Assembly (NCBI GenBank): GCA_964017065.1
Contig: OZ024783.1
Span: forward strand, 11,436,885 to 11,500,884
Reading direction: 5' to 3'
Origin: Haliclona indistincta
Lineage: Eukaryota > Porifera > Demospongiae > Haplosclerida > Chalinidae
DNA: 64,000 nt
This document shows positions 11,288-23,250 of this stretch, piece after piece; positions within the stretch are counted from its first letter, which is position 1, and each line of letters opens with the position of its first letter. The translations under genes and the position numbers were made by a program. The notes below the pieces were generated by a model. That model was not told the DNA's origin. It saw nothing but the letters and a program-made list of their open reading frames with translations, and made no database searches.

Positions 11288-13242
11288 ATGAAAGCTATTT
11301 TGTGGATGACTGCAGTGCTGTCTGTACTGTTAGGAAATATCTGTCACGGAGAAAATAAGATAGAAGCTGACAACGATGTTTTGATAAAAATTGTGAGGGA
11401 GATGATCTAGTCATGCCTAATATTATTAGCCAGCTTGTTATCCGTCGATCGTGTCATTGTTTTTTTGTTTACTATTGTTTTTATAGACTTCAGGTCATGA
11501 TGCAGTAGTGAAGTTTGCAACAGCAATCAATTTCTGTAAGTAAACTGTGTTATAGTACAACTCAGGACAAATGACACGTACTGTGATGGCAGATATAGAA
11601 TTCCGCAATGAAGGATTCAATCCCTACAAGATGACAGCTATACCTACACAATGCTGTTTGGAGATTGAGATGAATGATACTGACTGTAGTGTGAGTGAAC
11701 TAGCTACCCCAGACTGACTCACTGCGGATACATAGTGTAATATTCAAACTATTGGTTGCATCTTTAATACTGAAAAATTTGTAAAATCAACTCACGGTTT
11801 TTTTGTTAGGTCATGGAGCTGGGAAGACCAGGTTCTGTTAATCTTGCTACTGAAGGTGAAAATTCTACGGCTCAAATTAACTTCCTATTTAGAAATTTGG
11901 TAATTGTAGCACTGAACTAGATTTGGTATTAGAGCTGATGATGAGTGTCTTCTCTTCTCCTGTAGTATGCTAGGTACAGGATTGGTAACTGCTCATTTGA
12001 AATTATTGCAGAGGGCTCTACTACAAAAGAATGGCAGCATACAATTGAATTCAACACATATCCTGTTTCAAATGGTTTGTTCTTTTTTTAATTTTTTCAG
12101 TAAATGGTGTAATAATGTTTTTATTAATAATATTTTATGTACAGGCACAACTGTTGCTGATAACTGTACTGGGGTTGATCAGGTAAGGACGAGTCAAAGC
12201 ACCAAAGATGAGGCATGTCAAAGCATGTTAATGTACTGTAGGATCCTGATCGTGACTGTTCTCCAGTGGATTGTGCTATCAAGTACAAGGGCAAGAGGAG
12301 CTTCCGTATACAGAAACAGCACTGGCAAGTGTGAACCTGTGGAACGATGCAACACTAGATCATCAAAAGACGGCATCACTGTTACTGGGGTACGACAAGT
12401 AGACTATACCCACTATACATGTGCATTGAAACTTACCAAAAGATGGTGTATGATAAATTGTCACGTTTTCGTGGGTGCCGTGCGATTTTTCTTCAAGTAC
12501 TGCACAAGTGTTAAATTTTGATAATAAGGAAAATTTTCATGATTAAATATTACATACTGTATTTAAGTCTACTATCTGTTTCCTCCAGATGTTAGGAATT
12601 TGGTGTTTTTTTCTCTCCAGTACTATGATTGGGATGAGAATGTGTGTGTGCACTATGACTGGATCATGAATGAGAACTACTTTAAACAAGTCGAGTCTGA
12701 TACTGAGATTCCTGAATCAGTCCCTGCTCTACGTAATTCAAAGTACTACCCAGACCTGGAGCCAAACCTGGTCGAAGAGTTGATGGTGAGACAGAGTGTG
12801 TGACTGTATGAGGGAGTGAAGAGACTGCATGAAGATACCTGAAATCTCGTTTTATAGAAATCCGGCGAGTATGAACTCGAGTGTAACCATGGTCATCAAG
12901 ATGGTATTCGTTGCATGTGTGATGAGGGATGGATCTCAAGTGGTCTGCACAGAGACAATCCACTCAAGTTCAACTGGTGTGATTCCAGAGTGAGCGACCC
13001 CTACGACAATTCAGAGGCTCCGAAAAAACTCAGTAAAGGACTGGAGGTGTTTTTAATAGTTGTATCTATCCTCAATACACATAGTACAACTGTGTTGTAG
13101 CACAATGTTCTATGTCCCTAACTTTGTTAAGATTCTTTCTATAGTCAACTTTGCCCTTTTGGTTTCATGGCTGTACGTTCTAACCAAGCTGGTCTGTCCT
13201 AAGATGTTCAGCAAGTCTACAGTGTGGTGCAGAGTGATGTGA
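11288..13242 (+). pseudogene. EGF-like membrane protein, copy A (frameshifted)
   Basis: Nine exons align with the intact copy at 52369: 11288-11392, 11487-11535, 11593-11690, 11810-11899, 11966-12074, 12145-12182, 12242-12389, 12621-12785 and from 12858. Exon 1 encodes a signal peptide (MKAILWMTAVLSVLLGNICHG). Exon 9 has the EGF-type pattern CNHGHQDGIRCMCDEGW. A 4-base insertion near 12305 in exon 7 shifts the frame. A 1-base difference near 13070 ends the protein at 13098-13100 inside the membrane segment. A second stop (TGA 13240-13242) shortens the remaining tail. Splice sites are all intact, so the gene may still be transcribed. Function is unknown; the architecture suggests a cell-surface protein. 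Confidence 0.7.
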
Positions 13243-13516
13243 TACTATTGCTATAGCTGGTGCAAAAAGCAACAGAGCAACTTGTAATGCATAATCGTAT
13301 AGTCTTAATAGTATTGACTGTATCAGATAATTCGGATTATATGAGCGTATACATGTACTTTGTATAAGTGATCCAGTTCAATATTGTTGTACAAGTGAAT
13401 GATCCATTCTAAAAACTGTCGAATCTACAAAGTGACAATGATAGACAATCTGATTCATTGTGTCAATGATATTCATTGCATACCTAGACTCTTTGGTTCC
13501 TTACGATAGCTTCTTT

Positions 13517-13943
13517 CAGCCTTCCTTTGATCGAGGTCCACACTAGAATCAAACCAACCAGTCATTACATATTCCTGATTCTGGCAGTCCTCTACACTAC
13601 TGTATTTCTCTCATCAGTGTTTTATTTGAGCTTCCGTAATCGCAAAAATAAAGATGAAGAACTTCAAGAATACTGGTCAGGTGGTCTTGATGCTGTCAGT
13701 CATGGTAATCACTATATTCCTCACTGTTTCCATTGGCATCATCTTCCTATTGCATGAGAGAGCAGGAACCGATAGCAAATGCAGTAATGGTGACTCTGTT
13801 CCTCATCTTTGTCACAGCTTGTTAGTTGATCCTCTTCCTCCCCAAGATACTCACTGCTATGATGGATGGAAAGCTTCCTCAAGCTCCGTCTTGTCTCATG
13901 GAAGCATTGTCATTCATAATTATTGCAGAGTGTTTTCTCATGA
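13517..13943 (+). pseudogene. GABA-B-like GPCR remnant, C-terminal third
   Basis: This is homologous to codons from LPLIEVHTRIKPTSHY to the stop of the receptor at 826-3072, so it covers only the last three or so membrane helices. The frame is broken by an extra A in CGCAAAAATAAAG, a 4-base insertion near 13753, and a TAG at 13823-13825 replacing a glutamine codon. The left breakpoint is the same as in the remnant at 41717, so truncation preceded at least one cassette duplication. Confidence 0.85.
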
Positions 13944-14542
13944 AATGCCGTATTCCAAACATTTTGGTAGTTAGTGAACACAGTATGTATGTGTATGTAG
14001 CTGCTGACAGTGCTATAGTAGATGTATTGTTTTGGTAATGTAGATTATACTGAAAATGTCCTTCAAAATACATTTAATAGAATGTTTATCAGGAACATCA
14101 TTAATGATGTTTAAGGTAAATTCCAATTGCTACCGTAAATTTGGAAGTTTAAAAATATTTTTATCGTTCGTCCAAATTAAATACACGAAATTTTACGCGC
14201 ATTAGTTTAATCAATGCGCACTATTGCCGCACTCAAGCTAGCGACGAAATTTAGATACACCGAAAATTTGATAGAATAAAAATTTTGATACGCGAAATTC
14301 CCAGGTCTACCGTAATCTCTCTTTTGTTCTATACAATATCTTTCGGGGCTGGGTAACTGTTTTAAAATTTATTTTATAGAAAAATAACAAAAGGGTTAGC
14401 AAATAATTCATGGCAAAGTATACAGAATTGAAAAGAAAAATAAAACAAGAAAAACCAACAACATAAGTACATACACACAGAATAATTTTGTGGTGTATAT
14501 GTACATCTAAGAAGACAATACACAAGTAAACAACTTAAAGAT
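13944..14542. other. Convergent intergenic region between GPCR remnant and NLR2
   Basis: This is a duplicate of 3073-3743, including the block at about 14130-14312 that ends CCCAGGTCTACCGTA. No gene was recognised. Confidence 0.45.
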
Positions 14543-17500
14543 TCAGTATACGTATGATTTAGTAAAATAATATGTGTATAATATGTGCACACATTTAAAA
14601 TATTCATCATAATTGTTCATATAACAGCCAAAAGTAAGTCTGGGTTCAAGAATTAAAAAGACCTGTGAACATTTCTTATGAACTCTCAAATGGAGTTTGT
14701 TCACACGACTGTGTTTCATTGCATCAACTAATATTTTAACAACATTGATATCGCAGTCAATACTATGCTCGTCTAATACTCCACAAAGTCCTGCTGAAAC
14801 TTTATCCAAAGTTGTAGTCTGAGTCAGCAACCTTGCCAGTGACTTAGCTTTTCCAATAGTAAGATAACTATCATAACTCAGTCGTTTAAGTTGACTACTT
14901 GCTATGGCTGCATTGAGTTCATCAAATGCACTGTCAGAGGTGTTATACATTTGAAAAGTTAGCTGTTCAAGACCATAACTGAGCAACTTAGTAATTCTTT
15001 CCAGACAAAGGTCAGTATAGAAACGATTATCTGATGCTTCTATTATTAGTACCTTTAGCTTTTTTCCAGAGAATTTGATGAGTGATTGACACATGTAGTT
15101 GCTATAAAGATTGGAAGCAGTAATACAGACAATAAGATAAAAGTCTACTACCTATAAATAAAATAATTACGCTTTCATGTGCAAGACACACATTATTCTG
15201 CAAATTGTACACATTTTTGCAACTAACATTCGCCCTCATATAAATTAAATTTTATGTCTGATCAAGCACATCCATACTTTCATCAATAAGTAATGGTTAA
15301 TTTTGATCCATCAATTGTTACCAGAATTGCAGGCAAGTACGAATGGTATTGTGAAGCTGCACGATTGTTTGCAGGGGGCCACGACAAGGTCCCCGTTGCT
15401 TGGCAGAACAACAACTGTTTTGCAAAATTTCTGTACCATAGCCTTCTGACTGAGACTCTATTTATTCCAATCAAGGCAAGCATGAACCTTGGTAGCTTAA
15501 CCCTTTAATTACTAAATTATCCAGCTGAAATTTTAACCCTCGTAAATGCTGACCACTTCTCTCGTGAATATCTCGTGTGTCTTTTGTGCTACTGGTCTCA
15601 AATTTGCGTCCTTTTACCCCAGTGAGTAGCCGCAATTGCCCACACTCAAGTCGGTCAATATGCCCCTCCCAATTCGAAAGTGAAGCCAATAAAGTGCAAC
15701 GACCTCGTCAAATTTTGCTCAAAGTTAGTACTTTGGGGCTGGCTACTGAAAAGTACACACAAATAGCAGTGGTTTTGGTGAGTGCAAAATGTAGCCCAGA
15801 TTATGATCTGGGCTACATTTGCACAAAAAATGTGTTTGCGAGCACCCTGAAGCCATAAAATGTCCAAATTTTCTTGGCAGCCATTGTGTTTTTCCTAAAA
15901 CGTTGTGAAATTTGCACTGAAGCCATAGAAATGCCATTGCCATAACGTTTAGCGCAGGGGGCACACCGAAAACCGGTCAATTTTTTGCGGTTATTTGTAT
16001 TCTTCAATTTGGCTTAATTTTGGGATATTTTAACACTTTTTGATAAAGTTATGGTGTCTGAAGTATGTATGTCGCCAAAAGGCGACAATAGGGGTTAAAG
16101 GGTTAATCTAAAAGAAAAATGAACTCTATGCTTGACTTTGGTATGAGAGTGAAAACAATGAAAGAAAACAGTCACCATAGAATACTTCGTCCAACACCAG
16201 CCAAAAAAATCAGCTCATTCCAAAAGTGCAGGTAAAGAACACGTTATAACTAAAAGGCCATATTTTCTGCTGGTAGCAGAAAACCAGCAGCAGCAACAAC
16301 AAGCATACCGCTAATTTAATACTCAAGCTTACGTTATATACTTAGTGTGTTCTTTTTTCCAGAATTATCTATGCTTTTGAGCTATTCTTGGCCACTGGAA
16401 TGAGCTCATTTTTGCAAATCTAATCTTGATGAACTAAAACTGCCAAATTATGATCCTTTTCATTGACTGAAGTGAACATGGGCAGACTGTCATACTATAC
16501 ATTTTTATTAGCGCCGCTTTGCGCAGCTGTGTTTCTTGTGATCCCTGATTTAGTGCTGAGGCCATTAAAAAAAATTCTTTAATATAAAGTTAGTGAGCTC
16601 AAGCCCGTCATAGTACTAATGTTTTATGCAAATTTGCTCAAAACCCAAAATAAGCCTGTAACCAAGGACATATAGACTCATTATGCCCTTGCTGTAATTA
16701 TAATAAGCTTGTGACTGAGGTAAAAGCTCAATGGCGGCATTCTCATACATACGTTGACAAAGGCAGTAGTCGGAGTCAGCAGGCGCATGTACAACATGCA
16801 AGGTCTTACTATTCTACAGACGATTATTGTGGCAGGCATTCATAACTGAATTTCTTCATAATCCAGACTCACTTGATCATTCTACATTGATATGCCCGCT
16901 ATTGTGACGTCACTACTGTAACTTCAGTGTTTACTACTGTAAATGTTGGAATTTCTCACATTGATCCATAACCTATCATATGCCTATTCATAGACTAGTG
17001 TCAGGGTTTCATCCAGAGGGGGACGGAGGAGAAGCTTCTCTCCCTAAATTTCGGCTCCCCAGTAATCAATCAAACAAAACTTTGAGTCTTTACAAAGTGT
17101 TACAACAGTGTCAGTTCTAATTTTGTTAAGCTTATGAGCAAACTCTTCTAACATGTACCGCATCTTTCTCGTATTTTTTCTGAATGAAACACTGAGTGTC
17201 CACTAAAATACTGATTGCACTGGATACACCATGCATGACTGGTACGTATGTGATAACTAAAACCTGAGGGCACTATTATTGAGAAAATTTAATAGATGAT
17301 ACTTACTTGTCATATTCTATAATGTGGAGTTCATTCAACTGATCTAAGTTGGAAAGCAGCACACCAAGGGAAGACTGAATCGTAATAGATACAAGTGTTT
17401 TCGGTAGTTTAATTTTATCCAACACGGCTTCATGATCTGGCTCAATCTTGTTGAAAGGTAAACACAAGGTCTTTAGATTTGGAAAGCTGCTAGAATTAAC

Positions 17501-20500
17501 TAACTTTAATGTATCAGTGGGCAGTTTTTGTCGAAAGAAAAGAGTAGATACAGACTTTGTAAAGGGAAATAACTGAATGAAGAAGCTCTCAAAATAAGAA
17601 CAACAACGATCAAAATGCGAAGAACATTGAAATGTAAAAACGAACTCAAATGATGGACCAGTTGTCTCATCCCAGTTAGTTCCAATGAAATTGTGCAAAT
17701 TATCAGGAAATTTTTCCATCATAATTTTATTATACGTATCAAAAAGTAATCGCCACGTGGTAGTATTTCCACTGTTAACAATACAGTAGGCTAAAGCATA
17801 ATATTCCACTGATGAAAATAAATGTTTAATACTTAAAGTTTTATTATTGAAAACTTCAGATACTAGTCGAGGAGATTGAGCTTCAAGAAGCAACCGATAC
17901 ATTAAATCATTACCATTATGTCTAGACATCACACGCTCAAATGGAAATGACTTGAGTTTTGTGAGACCAGCCATAAACAACACAACAGGCCAACTACCTC
18001 TATATTTGTGATATCTAAGTTGCCTATAGGCCGAATGTATTGTAGATGGTTCCATTAAGTCAGTTGGTTGTTGATTAGGATGTTCGTACCAGTATAGAGC
18101 TGCTAAATATTCTTGTAGTGTGAGATGTAGAAACATGTAGGATGTTGAATCACCTTTTTGAAGTATTTTTAACTTTTTGACTGGTACCATTAGACCAAGC
18201 ATTTTATCTGGAGCTTCAGTAAATACGTATTGACTCCTTTTCAGTCCGTTCGCAGCAAACTCAGCTATAATCATTAACTGACTTTTCACATCTTCAGGAA
18301 GTGTTTCCTTATTGGAATAATTTGCAGGCATATTATGTCTCACAAGATTGAAGACAAGAGATTGGTATAATTCTGTTAATGTGCTAGGAACAAACCCCTT
18401 CCGTCCATTTTTCCAGCTATCGATGTACATGTCTGTTACAATAACACAGTGGAGAGGATTATACATGAGAGATAATATAAAGGAAGTGTTAGAAACATAG
18501 GAACGAAAGTCCTCTAACAATTGTAGATCATCTTCGCATGCTGAAGTGATGTATGATTGAATGTCAGCTTCAGTAAAACCAGCAATTTTTATGTACTGTT
18601 GTAAGCGTTGCATGAATTGTGGAGGTAGGTTATAAGTAGCAGTTGGCCGGGTAGTAACCACAACTGTAGCCTTGCTAAGAAGCTTATTTGTAAGAATTTT
18701 ATGAATGACCGAAAACTCTTCGCGTTGCAATTCTGAAATTTCATCATATCCATCAAGAAATATGAGTAGTCCCTTTCCTTCACTTTCTTTTATGTCTCGT
18801 TCAATGGCTTGCCTGGTGTCGTCATTTGGGTGATAGAACAGCTCATATAGACTACTGGCCTTTCGTGTGTCTTCATCTCTTAATTCAACAATCACCATTA
18901 GGTCCCACTCATGGTGTAAGTTGCCTTCTCTCCATAACCTACACAGCTGCCAACATAATGTTGATTTCCCTATTCCTGGGTCTCCTTCTATGAGGACAAA
19001 ATGTGCTGCTGTCCTTTCACCATCTAATAATCCGATTTCTTCTATTTTCATAGATTTTTCTTCTTGAAATAGTTTATCTATATTTCCATGGAACAAGTGC
19101 TCTTGTTGTTGAATAAATACCCTGCTGTTTTGATTCTTGTCTCTGTGGACCAGCACTAAATTGATTGGGTTTTTTGGATGGTAGTCAAAAAAAACTGGTG
19201 ATGAAGAAAGAGGAAAGGGATCGGTGTAGTAATCCTCTTTAAGATATCTCTGATATTCTACAAGAGATTTGGGAAATGACGATGAAGAGAATAACACTAA
19301 AAATAACTGCGAAATTATTGCAAAGAAAATGCCAAGAAAGGACACAAACACTAGTAAACGAACACTTGGAATCGATGACACAACTCGATGCTTTCTGGAT
19401 ACATCTTTGTTTGGATGAGGAGAAACTGATGTGAGGAATAAAAAAATTAATGACACTAGCGTACACTACACTGACTAACATTATTTTAGTGTCAAATTTA
19501 GTTGCTTTAAATTTATTGATAGCACCAAGAGAAGTTTGCGTGCTATTGCTAAAATTTAGTCAGTTTTGACCAACGGTGATCATAGCAATTGTGTTTACTT
19601 AACCAACAGCTAAGCATAAGAACTGCTTCAGCAGGATTGAACCACAGGGACACCGGAAGCTCAACCTGATTGCTCCCGCTCGTTAATTATTCATTAGAAA
19701 TTGCCCACATAAAATTATTGTGGCGATATACTGTCTGGGCGTGGCTGCAGTGGTTTTGAAAACAGCGCCAAAAACCAGCTACATGTCAAGAAGATAGGTA
19801 AACAAAGCTGTTTTGCAAGTATTTTGAACGCACCTCATACCATCGCCAGATACACAGCCCTTCAAGATTGATGATCCATTCACCAAAAATCTCTCCACGG
19901 GAGTCTTCAAGCAAGATAAAACAGTATTCACGATGCTTTAAACAGTTTTCCCGAGGGCCAGACGAAGAGTTTTTCCTGATAAATTCTTTGATTTTTTCTA
20001 AAAATGCAAAATACCGCAAAACAAGCCCCTGAGCTGCACCAACAATTGCGTGTTCTCGAGCATAAAACTGCAATACGAGTCAATATTCAAAAAATCTCTT
20101 CGTATAGCCCTCCGTTTGCTACTATAGAAGATGCGCCGGTCTTCATTGCATCAACCAAATGTACCCGTAGTGCTATTTTTGGTGAATGGTGGCAGCATCC
20201 ATTACCCCAAAAGAAATGCCACGCCTTCGTCAATTTTTTTTCACTGCAATCCTTCCTGAACTATCAGCTCCTCCAATTCACAACGGAGGGATAAGAGAAC
20301 CTTTAGAGTGGCTCGACAGAGAGAATCTTTGAACAGAAAGACAGTGCGACAGTGCAGTACAGTGCGCTGCGTGATCACTTATTATTCATTTTATTTCTAA
20401 TTTTCATTTACGTTCCCCCGAACAGGTATCTCTAGCCACGCCCTCGGAGATATGTGTTCCCCCTGATGAATTAAAACGCAGTGTTATCTGTTCCCAGCAA

Positions 20501-23120
20501 ATTAGCACGCATGCGCGAATTGCTCGTCTTACTAACAATCTGTGTAAGCTATTTTTATCAAAACAAGTGTAGTTTTCTTCCTCCATCGATATGGCCATAG
20601 CAAGGTTATAAGGAATTGCAAGTGGTCTGAACAATAATAAAATGAAATTTTTTTAGCTAGATGAAATCAACACATGACTACTTGCCAACTCTGTGCAAAT
20701 ACACAATCAAGGGTGTCAGTTGTCAGCACATTTGCTTAACTACTACTGTAAGAGACATTCTCTGGCATGGAGTAAGATTTACATTATAGCTATGCTCATT
20801 TTATATTTAAACAAAATTAATTTTACGACTTTTAAGTGAATTTAATAGGCAATGATAACCGTGATCATTAGTGCCGGGCAAGTTTGGAGTTCCTGTGGAA
20901 GAAGCACTAGCTGCTTATGACAAACAAGAGCTATCTGCAGTCTGTACGGCATAACAGACTACATGACACTACAGTCACTACTATCTTAATGATCAATCAA
21001 CTAGGGTGACCCATCTGATCAATGCCTAGCGGCAATGAAAATAATTTAATATTACAATCTTATAATTTTTATTAGAGCATAGATCTTCATGATTAGAGAT
21101 ATCTATACTGCTTGAAATAGCTCTGCATGCATTACTAAACTAATAGATGCACAAGATCCATCATAGTGCAAGTGAGACACTGTCAGGGGGCATCACAAAG
21201 CCACCATTGAAAACTAAATGCTCTAGATCTTCACTAAGTTTAGAGCAGTCATTCGCCGTGCCTCTCCTCTCGAAGTCTCTCCTGATGTGTGTAGTCTACA
21301 ATAAGCTAATACCCACGCATGAATGCACGCGCGAGCGAGTGGGAAACACATATCATTGTGGAAACACATATATCCGCGTGAGGGGAACAGATATCACTGC
21401 TAGTTCATCAGGGGGAACACATATCTCCGACGGCGTGGCTGGAGATATCTGTTCAGGGAAACAGAAAATCAGGGGAACACATATGTCCGTTACACCACCA
21501 CCTTAATGTTAATCAGATAAAAAGATCCCAAATAATCGCTACTTGGAGTTCACTTGAAAGCCTAGAATATGCTACAACTGCAAACATTAGCATTCATGCT
21601 TTGCAAGCACAGTGTTTTGCCGACGAAGAATGATTGGCCCGCGCTCGTGTGACTTATGTAACACGAGATCTAGAGATCTAGAGCTTTTCATGCTTTATTA
21701 TCAACAAGCAATGAAATGCAACGGAGTATTACCGTATAGCCGGTTCTTTTCGACTGGATATAATTTTCGATCCCCGACTGCTGATCGAAAATTAAATTCA
21801 CAAAAATTTGAACCATACCAAAATTTTGAACACCCAAAATAATATTTTCTCGTGCAAACAGTCATGCGAACAGATCGAAGCTAGAGGCCACTTCCAACTC
21901 TTTTTAACAGAATCTGACTGTAGTAGCGGGTAGCTTGATGCTGCGATAGCAGTAAAACTGAACGCCAAATGCCTCTGTTAGAGAAATGTCTGTCATGCGC
22001 ACTGCTGCAGCACGCGAGAGACTAAGTCTTACTAGCACCATGCTAGTACGATAAGTGAAAAGGCGGACACCGCGGTACAGCAACTTCTCTTCGACTCTGT
22101 GGTTCCATTGAACAATCATAAAACGTGGCTGGTGTGGTTTAACGACTATACTTACAGTTCTCCAACATTTCGACGTCATTGAGTTCGAGATGAAGCGCAA
22201 TAAATTTTAGCCTGGATTTTATTTTTGAACGACAAGTTAGTATCGAAATTTTACCAACGAAATATTTGGCAGACGAAAATAACCAGCTATACGGTATTAT
22301 TGACTTTTGTATTATAATTATTGTAGATTTTTGCTGTTTTGTTCCACAAACTGCTCAATTCGGTATACAGTGGACTAATATAAACAAAATTAATGGTACG
22401 CAACTTACAATTATTAACTGCACAAGGGTTGATAGACTCAATTTTGACTAGAAATTATGTATCATGCATAATCATTGTCCACACTCTGTAATCAATAATA
22501 ATTATACAGCAATCTAAGTACAATTTTACGAACTCTTCCTGTCCAATTACCATTGCAATTACGATTATGTAATTGGTTGTTATTGATCCTATACAACATC
22601 ACTGGTATGTATGCAATTTCTATCAATGCTCTCGCTACATGTGCATACCTTCAATAAGATCAGCAAGTGCACCCAATTCTGACAGTCTGAGACACTCTAT
22701 CAGGTGCTGATATGTACAAGGAGCTTCACTACTAGCCAGCCACTTCACAATGATAGCACGCACAACTTGTTTAACATCTTTGTGATTCCTTTCGATCACA
22801 CGAACTCCTTCTCCATTCTCATCTTGTAGAAGATGCATACCAAATTCGATGTAGTCTTGAGCAGCAATCCTCTGAATAATTTTAAGAGGCTTGCCATTGA
22901 ATCTCATTTCCTCAAGGTATAGTAGCGTAGGTGTACTGTCTGTATCAATATACACAAACACAGATCATAGCTTGCTGTCGACGAGCCCCTCCCTGGCCCA
23001 CCCAAACCTACCTAGGTCTAGAGCAGGACCCGGGTTGAGTTCTACGTCTCCGGACAGCAAGAGTAGTCGTTGTGCCAACGCACAGATCATCGCGTTTGCT
23101 CGTGATTCTAGCTGGGTCAT
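14543..23120 (-). CDS. NLR2: 2A leader, Death domain, TM, NACHT, LRR protein (4 exons)
   Basis: The exons are 23120-23012, 22939-22649, 19425-17307 and 15101-14543, with matching phases, giving 1025 aa with no internal stop. Exon 1 encodes the 2A-like end GDVELNPGP at residues 24-32. The Death-domain exon is more diverged (DENGEGVRVIERNHK) and lacks the ANC residues before its donor. Exon 3 has a TM helix (LLVFVSFLGIFFAIISQLFL), then GDPGIGKST, LLIFLDGYDE and the winged-helix motif FLHLTLQEYLAALYW. The LRR exon reads FDELNAAIASSQLKRLSYD and ends in an aromatic tail (HILYTYYFTKSYVY) not seen in NLR1. Introns 2 (3.7 kb including ~3.2 kb of inserts) and 3 carry several mobile elements. Membrane-anchored immune sensor by inference. 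Confidence 0.85.
15497..16106. mobile_element. TTAA-flanked MITE (piggyBac-like), copy 2
   Basis: It starts TTAACCCTTTAATTACTAAA and ends ATAGGGGTTAAAGGGTTAA, 610 bases inside NLR2 intron 3. The internal sequence closely matches copy 3 at 44556-45154 in inverse orientation. Short frames inside match only that copy and are not genes. It is non-autonomous. Confidence 0.8.
19700..20415. other. Unassigned insert in NLR2 intron 2
   Basis: This stretch is absent from the equivalent introns of NLR1 and NLR4. A 95-codon frame on the - strand (20073-19786) contains protein-like sequence (FLEKIKEFIRKNSSSGPREN), but it has no recognisable domain, no partner exons that I could join in phase, and no second copy in the window. 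It may be a captured gene fragment. Confidence 0.3.
20416..21465. mobile_element. ~1-kb element with inverted ends in NLR2 intron 2
   Basis: Sequence at 20416-20495 (CGGAGATATGTGTTCCCCCT) is repeated in inverse orientation at 21385-21465 (AGGGGGAACACATATCTCCG), with about 80% match over about 80 bases. The 3' end also has several direct repeats of GGAACACATAT between 21346 and 21490. No transposase was seen. Exact ends are uncertain. Confidence 0.5.
21732..22295. mobile_element. MITE with CCGTATAGC ends in NLR2 intron 2
   Basis: The left end is CCGTATAGCCGGTT and the right end AACCAGCTATACGG, flanked by TA on both sides, which fits a Tc1/mariner-type target. The palindrome at 50132-50338 has the same CCGTATAGC ends and TA flank. 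A 98-codon - strand frame (22200-21904) lies inside, but no domain was recognised. Confidence 0.6.
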
Positions 23121-23250
23121 TGTGGTGCTGCAAATGTTTGTCCGCTCCGCGCGCGCCGCCTAGCATGCACGCACGTGATCGTTGCGTGGTTACGACGCAC
23201 AGTGCCACCTCTATCTAGTAAAGCTGGTAGTATAATATAGTACCGTAACG
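23121..23250. promoter_or_regulatory. Bidirectional promoter between NLR2 and EGF-like copy 2
   Basis: This is a 130-base spacer between divergent start codons, with the conserved E-box segment CACGTGATCGTTGCGTGG. The EGF-like side is now a pseudogene, while the NLR2 side is open. Its activity is inferred. Confidence 0.5.

Noticed and set aside
15577..15964. Short proteins inside the TTAA MITE
   Set aside because: They appear in opposite strands of a non-coding mobile element, with no domain and only repeat-based conservation.
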